Positions 7,380-15,319 of a stretch of 17,351 nt of DNA are shown here, one piece after another (positions within the stretch are counted from its first letter, which is position 1; each line of letters begins with the position of its first letter). The notes beneath the pieces were generated by a model. That model saw only the letters and a list, made by a program, of their open reading frames with translations. It did no database searches and was not told where the DNA came from. Location: positions 1 to 17,351 of the forward strand of contig JACQNT010000151.1 in NCBI GenBank assembly GCA_016202915.1. The letters run 5' to 3'. The DNA comes from Acidobacteriota bacterium (GTDB taxonomy: Bacteria > Acidobacteriota > Polarisedimenticolia > Gp22-AA2). A program made the translations under genes and the position numbers.

Positions 7380-10300
7380 TCAGAACGTCGTGCCGATGCT
7401 GAACAGGAAACTCGAGGAATCCTCTCCCCGGCGGGGGTTCTGGATGAAACCGTAGATCAGGCGCAGGGGCGCCTGGAAGACCGGCAGGTAGAAGCGCATC
7501 TCCACCCCGTAGTCGGAACGCATGCCGTCGAGGGTCACCCGCTCCCCGTCGTCGAAGGCGTTGCCGGCGTCGTAGAACACCACGAACTCCGCCGCATCCG
7601 ACAGGGGCATGGCGTACTCCGCGTTGAACAGGAGGAACTTGTTGCCGCCCGGGAACACCGTCCCGAAGGCGCCGTCGGCATTGGTGTCCTCCCCGAAGTC
7701 GAGGCGGCAGTTCCCGTTGTCGATTTCCCCCGTGTCCCGGGTGCCGTTCATGTTCGTGTCGTCGACCGGACAGAAGGGCGTCCAGAAACCGTCGGGCAGG
7801 TCCTCCGTCGGGTCGAGCTGCCCGTTGGTGTTGGCGTCCTCCGTGTCGAGCAGGCCGTTGCCGTTGGCGTCCTCGCCGGGATCGAGGACGCCGTTGCGGT
7901 TCAGGTCCTCCGTATCGAGGAGCCCGTTGCCGTTGAGGTCCTCCGAGGGGTCGAGCAGGCAGTTGCCCCGGTCGACCTCGTTCCCGTCCTGCCGCCCGTT
8001 GCCGTTCAGGTCTTCGCACGGGTCGAACGCGCCGTTCGGGTTCCTGTCCTCCGGGGCGTCGATGAAGCCGTTCTGGTTGACGTCGATGTCCTGCCGCACC
8101 GGGCTCACGTCGCGGGTCCGGAACACCCTCAGGCTCCGCTCCCCGCCCAGGTAGAAGCGCTCGAAGAAGGGGACGTCACGCCCTCCGAAGCCGGTGACGT
8201 AGGAGTAGGAGGCGTTCAGGCCGAGGTAGTGCCGCCGCGCGAAGCCGGGAAGGTAGAGCGTCGCGTCCAGTCGCGGCTTCACGAACCAGTTGTCCCCCCC
8301 CAGGACGCCCCCCGCGTACTCCAGGCTCGTCTGCACCCGGAATCCGCGGGTCGGCCGGAAGAAGTTGTTGCGGGTGTCGATCGAGTAGATCGAGGTGATG
8401 CTGCTGGTCGCGCTGCTGGTGCGCGACCCGAAGCCGGCGCGGGTGGGCTGGAAGTCGACCTGCTCGTAGCCGTACGCCACGTCCACCCGGCTGAAGTGCC
8501 CCAGCAGCCGCCCCAGGACGATCGTGCCCCCGCTGCCGTGGCGCTTGAAGCCGACGAAGTCGGTGTCGCGGCGGAACAGGGAGAACCCGAGGGTCCAGGG
8601 CTTCCCGAGGAACCAGGGCTCGGTGAAGTTGAGGGAGTAGCGGTTGGCCCGGGCGCCGGTCTGGACGAAGGTGGAGAGGATCTCCCCGCGGCCCAGGAAA
8701 TTGCGGGTCGCATACGAGGCCTGGAAGAACCCACCTTCGAGGCCGGAGACGCCCCCGCCCACCTGGATCTCGTTCCGGTTGGCCTCGACGCCCTGCACCT
8801 CGATGTCCACCCGTTCCGAGCCTTCGAGGGGCTTCACCACCGGGTCATCCCCCACCTGCCAGTAGCCGAGCTGCGCGATCTTGCGCATCCCCAGCCGGAG
8901 GCGGCGGACATTGAACAGATCCTCCTCGAACAGCGGGACCTCGCGGCGCAGCACGCCGTCCCGCGTGTTCGTGTTGCCGGTGAACTCGATGCGGTCGACG
9001 AAGTACTTCCGGTCCTCGGTGATCTCGAGCCGGATGTCGGCGACGCGCTCGCGCTTCTCGATCCGGGGGTTCAGGGAGACGTAGAAGTACCCCCGCTCGC
9101 CGTAGTCCTCCTCGATCCTCTTGGCGGCGAACTTGAGCGCCGAGTCGTTGAACACCATGCCGCTGCGCAGCGGCAGGCGGCCCATGATCTCCTGCGTGCT
9201 GAACACCGTGTGTCCCTGGACGTCGATCGTCCCGACTCGATACTGGAGCCCCTCCTCGATCGGGACCGTGAGGCGCACCCACTTCTTCGGCGTCTTGTCG
9301 CCCTCCCGGCGCGCCTTGAGCTCGGCCTTGACCCTCTTCGCCCGCTCCTTCTCGGTCTCCCCCGGCGGCGGCGCCGGGTCCGGCGTCGGCTCCCAGAAAT
9401 CGTCCTCCTCCTCGCCGGTCTCCCCCTGTATTGTCTCCCCGGCGGCGCGGCGCCCGCCCCTCCCCTTCTTCGCCAGCTCGACGATCTCCGGCTTGAGGTG
9501 GACGTCCAGGTGCCCGAGGCTCTTGTACGCCGAACGGATGCTCTCCGCGTCCTGGTCGAACTTGGCCGGGTGGTAGAGCACCTTGGAGGAGGCCCACGAC
9601 GTGAGCCACCAGGCCTGCCTGGTCAGCTTCAGCATCTTCCGCAGACGGCGATCGCTGAACACCTTGTTGCCGACGAAGTCGATCGCCTTGATCTTGGTTT
9701 TGGCCCCCTCCCGGATGTGGAAGGTCACCTCCCGCTGGCCCTGGCTGACCGGCGTGAGCCGGGCCCGGGCCCGCGCCTCGAGGTACCCCTTCTCGGCCAG
9801 GAGCTGCTCGATCGCCGCCTCGGCGCGGCGCAGAGTGGAGAAGTCGACCGGCTGGCCGCGGCGCACCTCCGCCTTCACCTTCCCCAGCGCCTCCAGGACG
9901 TTGGCCTCGGTCACCGCCTTCATCCCCACGAAGGCGACGCCGTTGATGAGGGGCCTGTCCTGCACGTGGAAGATCAGGTCGAAGACGCCCGGCGCCCTCT
10001 GGCGCGATTCCACGATGATGTCGTCGAACAGGCCGAGGTCCCAGAGCCGCCGGTACTCCTCGTGGATGGCCCGCTCGTCGAAGGGATCCCCGGGCTTGAT
10101 CCTCAGGCTGTTGAAGAAGGCGCTGTCGGAGACGCGGACGTTGCCGTCCACGAAGATCTTTCCGATCGCCCTGCCGCCGGACCGGCCGGTGCTCTCCTCG
10201 TCCGGCGTGGCCTCCGTGGGCAGGGCGGCCCCGGCGGGCGGCGGCGGGCCGGCGGGGCCGGGATCCGGCGGCTCCTGCAGGGCCGGGCCCGCGGCCACGG

Positions 10301-10394
10301 GGTCGATCGTCCCGGCCGGCGAGACGCCGGTGGCGGCGAGCATGGCCCAGAGGACGGCGCAGGCGGAGGCGAGGGGACCCGTGAGGCGGCGCAC
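7380..10394 (-). CDS. bamA: Outer-membrane assembly factor BamA with a calcium-binding-repeat insertion in the barrel
   Basis: 1004 aa; BamA is usually about 750-900. GTG 10394 follows AGGAG and starts a signal peptide (MRRLTGPLASACAVLWAMLA...). The open frame to 10580 is readthrough of clpC. A Pro/Ala linker (about 28-75) precedes five POTRA domains: about 77-147, 149-230, 231-382, 383-463 and 464-537. POTRA3 carries a charged insert of about 65 residues (about 308-372). The 16-strand barrel spans about 540-1004 and ends in Phe, the usual C-terminal signal. LGGERSLRVF (749-758) is the loop 6 VRGF-type motif, with Val757 where Gly is expected. Residues 769-911 interrupt the barrel with about eleven DxNxNGxxDxxE units and Cys793, 812, 875 and 896. 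GGNKFLLFNAEYAMPL (916 on) resumes the barrel. Role: folds and inserts outer-membrane proteins delivered by Skp. The insert is described as a separate entry. Confidence 0.95.
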   Translation of the reverse strand: MRRLTGPLASACAVLWAMLAATGVSPAGTIDPVAAGPALQEPPDPGPAGPPPPAGAALPTEATPDEESTGRSGGRAIGKIFVDGNVRVSDSAFFNSLRIKPGDPFDERAIHEEYRRLWDLGLFDDIIVESRQRAPGVFDLIFHVQDRPLINGVAFVGMKAVTEANVLEALGKVKAEVRRGQPVDFSTLRRAEAAIEQLLAEKGYLEARARARLTPVSQGQREVTFHIREGAKTKIKAIDFVGNKVFSDRRLRKMLKLTRQAWWLTSWASSKVLYHPAKFDQDAESIRSAYKSLGHLDVHLKPEIVELAKKGRGGRRAAGETIQGETGEEEDDFWEPTPDPAPPPGETEKERAKRVKAELKARREGDKTPKKWVRLTVPIEEGLQYRVGTIDVQGHTVFSTQEIMGRLPLRSGMVFNDSALKFAAKRIEEDYGERGYFYVSLNPRIEKRERVADIRLEITEDRKYFVDRIEFTGNTNTRDGVLRREVPLFEEDLFNVRRLRLGMRKIAQLGYWQVGDDPVVKPLEGSERVDIEVQGVEANRNEIQVGGGVSGLEGGFFQASYATRNFLGRGEILSTFVQTGARANRYSLNFTEPWFLGKPWTLGFSLFRRDTDFVGFKRHGSGGTIVLGRLLGHFSRVDVAYGYEQVDFQPTRAGFGSRTSSATSSITSIYSIDTRNNFFRPTRGFRVQTSLEYAGGVLGGDNWFVKPRLDATLYLPGFARRHYLGLNASYSYVTGFGGRDVPFFERFYLGGERSLRVFRTRDVSPVRQDIDVNQNGFIDAPEDRNPNGAFDPCEDLNGNGRQDGNEVDRGNCLLDPSEDLNGNGLLDTEDLNRNGVLDPGEDANGNGLLDTEDANTNGQLDPTEDLPDGFWTPFCPVDDTNMNGTRDTGEIDNGNCRLDFGEDTNADGAFGTVFPGGNKFLLFNAEYAMPLSDAAEFVVFYDAGNAFDDGERVTLDGMRSDYGVEMRFYLPVFQAPLRLIYGFIQNPRRGEDSSSFLFSIGTTF
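7662..8090 (-). repeat. Tandem EF-hand/TSP3-like calcium-loop repeats inside bamA
   Basis: Encodes BamA residues 769-911. About eleven acidic loops of the type D-x-N-x-N-G-x-x-D-x-x-E follow one another with almost no linker. The core (D819-E864) alternates 11- and 12-residue units, making a 23-residue super-repeat (69 nt): DLNGNGLLDTE, DLNRNGVLDPGE, DANGNGLLDTE, DANTNGQLDPTE. The flanks contain two similar cysteine-bracketed units, Cys793...Cys812 and Cys875...Cys896, each closing with GNC-x-LD-x2-ED. The DNA is correspondingly repetitive, so copy number may vary. Confidence 0.9.
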
Positions 10395-10422
10395 GCTGGC
10401 TCCTGGCTTCAGGGGTGCGGGC

Positions 10423-12846
10423 TCAGCGGGCGATCTCGATCGGTTCCCGGAACGCCAGCCTTTCCTCTTCGACGAAGATCTCGATCTCGCCGTTCTCCGG
10501 GAGCTTGCCGAGAATGAGGTTCTCCGACAGGGCATCCTCGATGTTCTTCTGGATGGCACGGCGGAGCGGGCGCGCGCCATAGGAACGATCGCCGCAGGTG
10601 CGGTCGATCAGCCAGCGGTAGGCGTCATCGGTCACCTTCAGGCGGATTCCCCTCTCCGCCACGCTGGCGTTGAGCTGGCTGATCATCAGGCGCGCGATCG
10701 CCAGCAGGTCCTCGTCCGACAGAGCGTCGAACACGATGATCTCGTCCACCCGGTTGATGAACTCCGGGTTCAGCACCGATTTCACTTCCTTCAGGACCAG
10801 CTCGCGCCGGTTCCGGTACTCGGCCGCCCGGTCGTCGGGGGAGCGGAAGCCCATGGTGCGCGACTTCTGGATCAGGTGCGAGCCGATGTTGGAGGTCATG
10901 ACGACCAGGGCGTTCTTGAAGTCGATGGTGTCGCCAAAGGCGTCGGTGATCTGGCCGTCCTCCAGCACTTGAAGCAGGACGTTCAGCACGTCCGGGTGCG
11001 CCTTTTCGATCTCGTCCAGCAGCACCACGCTGTAGGGCCGCCTCTTGATGCGCTCGGTGAGCTGCCCCCCCTCCTCGTAGCCCACGTAGCCGGGCGGGGC
11101 GCCGATCATCTTCGCGATGGCGTGCTTCTCCATGTACTCCGACATGTCGAAGCGCGTGAGGGCCTTCTCGTTGCCGAACAGGAACTCCGCCAGGCCCTTG
11201 GCCACCTCGGTCTTCCCGACGCCGGTCGGCCCCAGGAAGATGAAAGATCCGACCGGGCGCAGGGGGCTCTTCAGCCCGGCGCGCGAGCGCCGGATGGCGC
11301 GGGCCAGCGCCGAGATCGCCTCGTCCTGCCCGATGATCCGGCGGTGCAGGAACTCCTCCATCTTGAGGAGGCGCTCGGCCTCCTCCTTCTTCACCGAGGA
11401 GAGGGGGATCCCGGTCCACTTCGAGATGACCTCCTCGACGTCCTCCTGCGTCACCTCCAGGACCGCCCGGCGCTCCTCCTCCTCGCGCACCTTGAACTCG
11501 TCGTACTTCCTGCGCAGGGCGATCTCCTCGTCGTGCTGCCGCACCGCCTTCTCGAAGTCCTTCCGGAAGAGGAAGTTCTTCATGTTGCTGACGGCGCGCT
11601 CGATCTCCTTCTCCAGGTCCCGGATCTCGCGGTAGTTCATGCGGCGCCGCAGCTTGACGCGGGCGCCGGCCTCGTCGATGACGTCGATCGCCTTGTCCGG
11701 AAGGAAGCGGTCCGTGATGTAGCGGTTGGACATGGTCACGGCGCTGTGCAGGCCCTCCACGGTGTAGCGCACCTGGTGGAACTTCTCGTAGCGCTCCCTC
11801 ACGCCGAGGAGGATCTGCACGGTCTCCTCCTCGGTGGGCGGATGCAGGCGGATCGGCTGGAAGCGCCGCACCAGGGCGCGGTCCTTCTCGATGTAGCGGT
11901 GGTAGTCCCTCGGGCTGGTGGCGCCGATGCACTGCACCTCCCCGCGCGACAGGGCCGGCTTGATGATGCTGGCCGCGTCCAGCGACCCCTCGGCCGATCC
12001 GGCGCCGATCAGCGAGTGGATCTCGTCGATGAAGATGATGATGTCCTCGTTGCCGATGATCTCGGAGAGGATCCCCTTCAGGCGCTCCTCGAACTGGCCG
12101 CGGTACTTGGTGCCCGCGACGATCAGGCAGAGGTCCAGCGCCAGGATGCGCTTGCGCGAGAGGGACACCGGCACGCTCCCCTCCGCGATGCGCTGGGCGA
12201 GGCCCTCGACCAGGGCGGTCTTCCCGACCCCGGGCTCGCCGAGGAGAACGATGCTGTTCTTGCGCCGCCGCGACAGGACCTGCACCATCCGCTGCAGCTC
12301 GATCTCGCGCCCGATCAGGGGATCGAACACCTGGCGCGCCGCCATCTCCGAGAGGTCGCGGGAGAACTCGTTCAGGAAGGGGGTCTCCTTCACCTTCTTC
12401 GGCAGGGACCGCTGCTTCCAGACGGCGACCGTGTCCTCGCGCAGCGCGTACAGCCGCATCCCCTTTTCCGCCAGGATCCGCCCCGCCGCGGAGTCCTCGA
12501 CCCGCAGCAGGCCGAGGAGGATGTGCTCGTCGCTGACGTACGGATGCAGCAGGCGCTCCGCCTCCTCCTCGGCGCACGCCAGGATCCTCTTGGTCTCCTC
12601 GCTGAAGGGGATCTCGATCGGGGTGGCCTGCTTCTCGCCGGAGGGGCCACGAGCCTCGAGCTCGGCGCGCAGCAGGTCGAGGTTCACGCTCGAACGGACG
12701 AACAGGTCCCGGACCAGGTCGTCGCCTTCCTTGATCAGGCCCAGGAGGAGGTGCTCGGAACCGATGACCTTGCTCCCCATCTGGCTCGCCTCGTAGCGCG
12801 CCAGGAAGAGGACCTTCTTGGCCTTCTCGGTGTACTTCTCGAACAT
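10423..12846 (-). CDS. clpC: AAA+ unfoldase ClpC
   Basis: 807 aa, normal for ClpC. Two N-terminal Clp repeats (about 1-145, starting MFEKYTEKAKKVLFLAR). AAA domain 1 has Walker A GEPGVGKT (203-210), Walker B with D274-E275 and pore loop KYRG (247-250). A short charged middle domain (about 405-460) is typical of ClpC rather than ClpB. AAA domain 2 has GPTGVGKT (539-546), D611-E612, pore loop GYVG (586-589) and TMGF (664-667), which fits the hydrophobic-x-Gly-Phe loop that docks ClpP. The C-terminal D2-small domain ends the protein. ATG 12846 gives the correct family N-terminus; the open frame upstream to 12987 is readthrough. Role: ATP-driven unfolding of proteins for ClpP. It lies between lolD and bamA (44-bp and 28-bp gaps). 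No clpP, mcsA/B or ctsR is seen nearby. Confidence 0.96.
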   Translation of the reverse strand: MFEKYTEKAKKVLFLARYEASQMGSKVIGSEHLLLGLIKEGDDLVRDLFVRSSVNLDLLRAELEARGPSGEKQATPIEIPFSEETKRILACAEEEAERLLHPYVSDEHILLGLLRVEDSAAGRILAEKGMRLYALREDTVAVWKQRSLPKKVKETPFLNEFSRDLSEMAARQVFDPLIGREIELQRMVQVLSRRRKNSIVLLGEPGVGKTALVEGLAQRIAEGSVPVSLSRKRILALDLCLIVAGTKYRGQFEERLKGILSEIIGNEDIIIFIDEIHSLIGAGSAEGSLDAASIIKPALSRGEVQCIGATSPRDYHRYIEKDRALVRRFQPIRLHPPTEEETVQILLGVRERYEKFHQVRYTVEGLHSAVTMSNRYITDRFLPDKAIDVIDEAGARVKLRRRMNYREIRDLEKEIERAVSNMKNFLFRKDFEKAVRQHDEEIALRRKYDEFKVREEEERRAVLEVTQEDVEEVISKWTGIPLSSVKKEEAERLLKMEEFLHRRIIGQDEAISALARAIRRSRAGLKSPLRPVGSFIFLGPTGVGKTEVAKGLAEFLFGNEKALTRFDMSEYMEKHAIAKMIGAPPGYVGYEEGGQLTERIKRRPYSVVLLDEIEKAHPDVLNVLLQVLEDGQITDAFGDTIDFKNALVVMTSNIGSHLIQKSRTMGFRSPDDRAAEYRNRRELVLKEVKSVLNPEFINRVDEIIVFDALSDEDLLAIARLMISQLNASVAERGIRLKVTDDAYRWLIDRTCGDRSYGARPLRRAIQKNIEDALSENLILGKLPENGEIEIFVEEERLAFREPIEIAR

Positions 12847-12890
12847 GGGGCCTGTCGCTTCCGGCCTGCCGTCCCTGCCCTGGCCTGGTG

Positions 12891-13619
12891 TCAGCGGGGA
12901 ACCTGCGTGGCTCCAGCCTCGACATTGTACCGGCTGCCCGCCGGATCCGTCAAGGAACCGTGCTCCATCATCAATATACGACTGCACTTCCCGGCGAGGC
13001 GCGCGCTGTGGGTGACGAGCATGGTGGTCATCCCCCGCCGGCGGTGCAGGTCCAGGAGCAGGGCGAAGACCGCCTCGGCGTTCCGCTCGTCGAGGTTGCC
13101 GGTCGGCTCGTCGGCCAGGAGGAGCGCCGGGGAGCAGGCCAGGGCGCGCGCGATCGCGACCCGCTGCTGCTCGCCTCCCGACAGGTCTCCCGGACGGCGA
13201 TCCAGGCAGGCGGCGAGCCCCAGCTCCTGCAGGACGCCGGCGGCCCGGGCGCGCGCCCGGCGGCGGTCCTCGCCCCGGATCAGCAGGGGCATCATGGCGT
13301 TCTCCACGGCGCTGAACTCGGGCAGCAGGTTGTGGAACTGGAAGACGAAGCCGAGGTCGCGGTTGCGGTAGGCCGCGCGATCGGACGCGTCCGCGGCGGA
13401 GACCTCGCGCCCGCGGAAAACGATCGATCCGTAATCGGGCCGGTCGATCGCGCCGACGAGGTGCAGCAGGGTCGTCTTGCCGGCGCCGGACTCCCCCAGG
13501 ATGGCCACCATCTCGCCCCGGCCCACCTCCAGTCCGAGGCCGCGCAGCACCTCCACCCGGCCGCCGGGCGGCCCGAAGGATTTGTGGAGGTCGACGCAGC
13601 GCAGGATCGCCTCGCCCAC
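12891..13619 (-). CDS. lolD: Lipoprotein-releasing ABC transporter ATP-binding protein LolD
   Basis: 242 aa ABC ATPase that powers extraction of lipoproteins from the inner membrane. Walker A GESGAGKT (42-49), Q-loop Gln94 in FVFQFHNLLPEFSAVEN (the LolD/MacB-type Q-loop context), signature LSGGE (146-150), Walker B ending D170-E171, H-loop His204 (LVTHS). GTG start at 13619, five bases after the TAG of the permease gene; the ribosome binding site is poor, so initiation probably depends on coupling. The last 20 or so residues are beyond the conserved fold, and their DNA contains the putative clpC promoter. MacB-type exporter ATPases are similar, but pairing with a LolC/E permease makes LolD the best call. 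Confidence 0.93.
   Translation of the reverse strand: MGEAILRCVDLHKSFGPPGGRVEVLRGLGLEVGRGEMVAILGESGAGKTTLLHLVGAIDRPDYGSIVFRGREVSAADASDRAAYRNRDLGFVFQFHNLLPEFSAVENAMMPLLIRGEDRRRARARAAGVLQELGLAACLDRRPGDLSGGEQQRVAIARALACSPALLLADEPTGNLDERNAEAVFALLLDLHRRRGMTTMLVTHSARLAGKCSRILMMEHGSLTDPAGSRYNVEAGATQVPR
12924..12953 (-). promoter_or_regulatory. sigma70-type promoter for clpC(-bamA), inside lolD
   Basis: Minus strand: TTGACG (12953-12948), 18-bp spacer, TACAAT (12929-12924), five of six matches in each box. Transcription would start near 12917, giving a leader of about 70 nt before the clpC ATG. It overlaps the last codons of lolD. Confidence 0.6.
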
Positions 13620-13623
13620 CGGC

Positions 13624-14865
13624 CTACTCGTAGCGCAGCGCCTCCGACGGGTTGAGACGCGACGCCCGCCAGGAGGGATAGAGGGTGGCCAGGAACGACA
13701 CCCCCACGGTCAGGACGGCGACGATGAGCACATCGGAGAGCCGCACGTGGAAGGGGACGTAGGGGATGAAATAGACGTCAACGGGAAGCCTGACGAGCCG
13801 GTAACGGTCCAGGGCCCACGCCAGGCCGGCTCCGAGCGCGATCCCGACGGCCGTCCCCAGGATCGCGATGCTGAGGCCCTGGAGGATGAAAATCTTCCTG
13901 ATCCCTCCCGTGGTGGCCCCCATGGCGGCGAGGACGCCGATGTCGCGCACCTTCTCCATGACCATCAGCACGAGGATGGAGACGATGTTGAGGGCCGCCA
14001 CCACGACGATCAGGCCGATGGCGATCGACATCCCCAGCTTCTCGAAGCGCAGGGCGGAGAAGAAGGTCTGGTTCATGCGGATCAGGTCGTTGACGTAGTA
14101 CGCCTCCCCCAGCGCCGCCTGGACCTGGCGCGCGGCCTCCTGGACCCTCCCCGGGACCTTCACGCGCGCCTCGATGGCGGTCGCCTCGTCGCGCGACAGG
14201 CCGACCAGCCGCCGGGCGGCCTCGAGGGAGACGTACATCCTGCTGCTGTCGTAGTCGTAGAACCCCGCGTCCGCCGTGCCGGCCACCTCGAACTCCCGGC
14301 TCCGCGGCACGGTGAAGAACGGCGAGACGTCCGCCTGGGCGATGATGACGCGCACGACGTCCCCCTTCTCCACCCCGAGGTTGCGCGCCAGATCCTTGCC
14401 GAGGATGACGCGGTCGCGCCCGCCTGGGCCGCGTCCGGAGAGGGGCTCGAGGCTCCCGCCCGCCTGGGCCGCGACCTCGGTGACGCTCCGGTCCCCCGAC
14501 GGATCGATGCCTTTGATCAGCACCGCGGCGCCGGCCGGGTTGAGCGGGCTCGTCGCCATCCCTTTCTCGTACACCACCGGGGAGGCGGCCAGCACCGGCG
14601 CGATCCCGAGGACGCGCGCCATGGCGGCGCCGCTGTCCTCGATCGGCCGTCCGGACCAGCCGGAGAAGATCGTCAGGTGGGCGTTGGCCGCGAAGATCTT
14701 CGACTGGATCTGGTCCTGGAAGCCGGTCATGAGCGCCAGGACGACGACGAGCGCCGCCACGCCGACGATCACCCCGACAACGGAGATCAGGGAAATGACG
14801 TAGATGATCGCCTGCTTGCGCCTGGCGAGCAGGTAGCGCTCGGCGATGATCAGAGGGTATCCCAT
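13624..14865 (-). CDS. lolC: Lipoprotein-releasing system permease LolC/LolE
   Basis: 413 aa, the usual LolC/E length. Four membrane segments: about 19-47, 278-303, 324-347 and 377-397, with the large periplasmic MacB-like domain between the first two (about 48-275). The RNDLIRMNQTFFSALRFEKLGM-like region, MEKVRDIGVLAAMGAT and the terminal LYPSWRASRLNPSEALRYE are hallmarks of the family. ATG at 14865. Only one permease gene is present, so the transporter may use two copies of it, or a second permease may be encoded elsewhere; LolC and LolE cannot be told apart here. It is the first gene of the cluster, 5 bp ahead of lolD. Confidence 0.93.
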   Translation of the reverse strand: MGYPLIIAERYLLARRKQAIIYVISLISVVGVIVGVAALVVVLALMTGFQDQIQSKIFAANAHLTIFSGWSGRPIEDSGAAMARVLGIAPVLAASPVVYEKGMATSPLNPAGAAVLIKGIDPSGDRSVTEVAAQAGGSLEPLSGRGPGGRDRVILGKDLARNLGVEKGDVVRVIIAQADVSPFFTVPRSREFEVAGTADAGFYDYDSSRMYVSLEAARRLVGLSRDEATAIEARVKVPGRVQEAARQVQAALGEAYYVNDLIRMNQTFFSALRFEKLGMSIAIGLIVVVAALNIVSILVLMVMEKVRDIGVLAAMGATTGGIRKIFILQGLSIAILGTAVGIALGAGLAWALDRYRLVRLPVDVYFIPYVPFHVRLSDVLIVAVLTVGVSFLATLYPSWRASRLNPSEALRYE

Positions 14866-14925
14866 GGGGGGCGGCCCGGCCGGCGCGGCGTCTGTCGTGC
14901 TGGGGCCGGCGGCTGGAGGCGGCTG

Positions 14926-14954
14926 ATGTTACTGCGCGCATCCCACGAGGTCAA
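14926..14954 (-). promoter_or_regulatory. sigma70-type promoter for the lolC operon
   Basis: Minus strand: TTGACC (14954-14949), 17-bp spacer, TAACAT (14931-14926). Predicted start near 14919 and a leader of about 53 nt before the lolC ATG. Five of six and four of six matches with ideal spacing, in the only long intergenic region upstream of the cluster. Confidence 0.6.
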
Positions 14955-14989
14955 GGCGCGCGCCATCCGAGACAGCCCCACATTCTGGC

Positions 14990-15146
14990 GGCGGCCGCTC
15001 CGCCTCGCGGGAGACGGCGTCGCCACGCCGGGATGGGCTCAGACCGCCCACCGGCGCGGCGCCCCTCGGCTCTCCCTCGCCCGGCCGCGGCACACCAGCG
15101 GCCACGGGCTCGGTCCGAGACGCCCCCGCGAGGCGGAGCGGCCGCC
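14990..15146. repeat. 157-bp element closed by a perfect 22-bp inverted repeat
   Basis: Arms 14990-15011 (begins GGCGGCCGCTC, ends CGCCTCGCGGG) and 15125-15146 are exact reverse complements, separated by 113 nt. Inside are smaller perfect stems: GGCGT/ACGCC (15016-15020 with 15025-15029), GGCCGC/GCGGCC (15083-15088 with 15098-15103) and CTCGG-T-CCGAG (15109-15119). It could fold as a branched RNA or be a small non-autonomous mobile repeat. No flanking target duplication and no terminator-type T tract is seen. Confidence 0.7.
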
Positions 15147-15289
15147 ACCGGACCGTGGGAGCAGCTCACGCGCACCGGTATCACGCGTCCACTGCCTTGG
15201 CGACTCCACGGCTGTGGGGTTGCGGCGCCGAGGTGGCTGAAGGAGGCGCTGCCCCCACAAAACCGGGGATCGCTCAGGCCAGGCTTCGA

Positions 15290-15319
15290 TTGACAGCAGG
15301 CGAAGGACGATGCTAGATT
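15290..15319 (+). promoter_or_regulatory. sigma70-type promoter for tRNA-Gly
   Basis: TTGACA (15290-15295), 18-bp spacer, TAGATT (15314-15319) preceded by TGC, an extended -10. The tRNA begins 13 bases after the -10, a little over the usual distance to the start site. Confidence 0.7.

Noticed and set aside
7335..8019. 227-codon minus-strand frame beginning in the repeat region
   Set aside because: Alternative frame of the bamA repeats with Arg/Pro/Gly composition and no ribosome binding site.
7662..8090. CRISPR array or minisatellite
   Set aside because: The repeats are contiguous, coding, in frame and explained by the protein motif. There are no spacers of constant length.
6663..10517. 1284-codon open frame on the + strand
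   Set aside because: Antisense shadow of skp and bamA. The translation is Val/Glu/Leu/Asp-rich low complexity from high-GC third positions, with no domain motifs, while the opposite strand encodes clear conserved proteins.
10395..10580. N-terminal extension of BamA to 1066 aa
   Set aside because: The extra 62 residues are Arg/Ser-rich readthrough of clpC and would bury the signal peptide that begins at GTG 10394.
9583..13371. 1262-codon open frame on the + strand
   Set aside because: Antisense shadow of bamA, clpC and lolD for the same reason. Long antisense frames are expected at this GC content.
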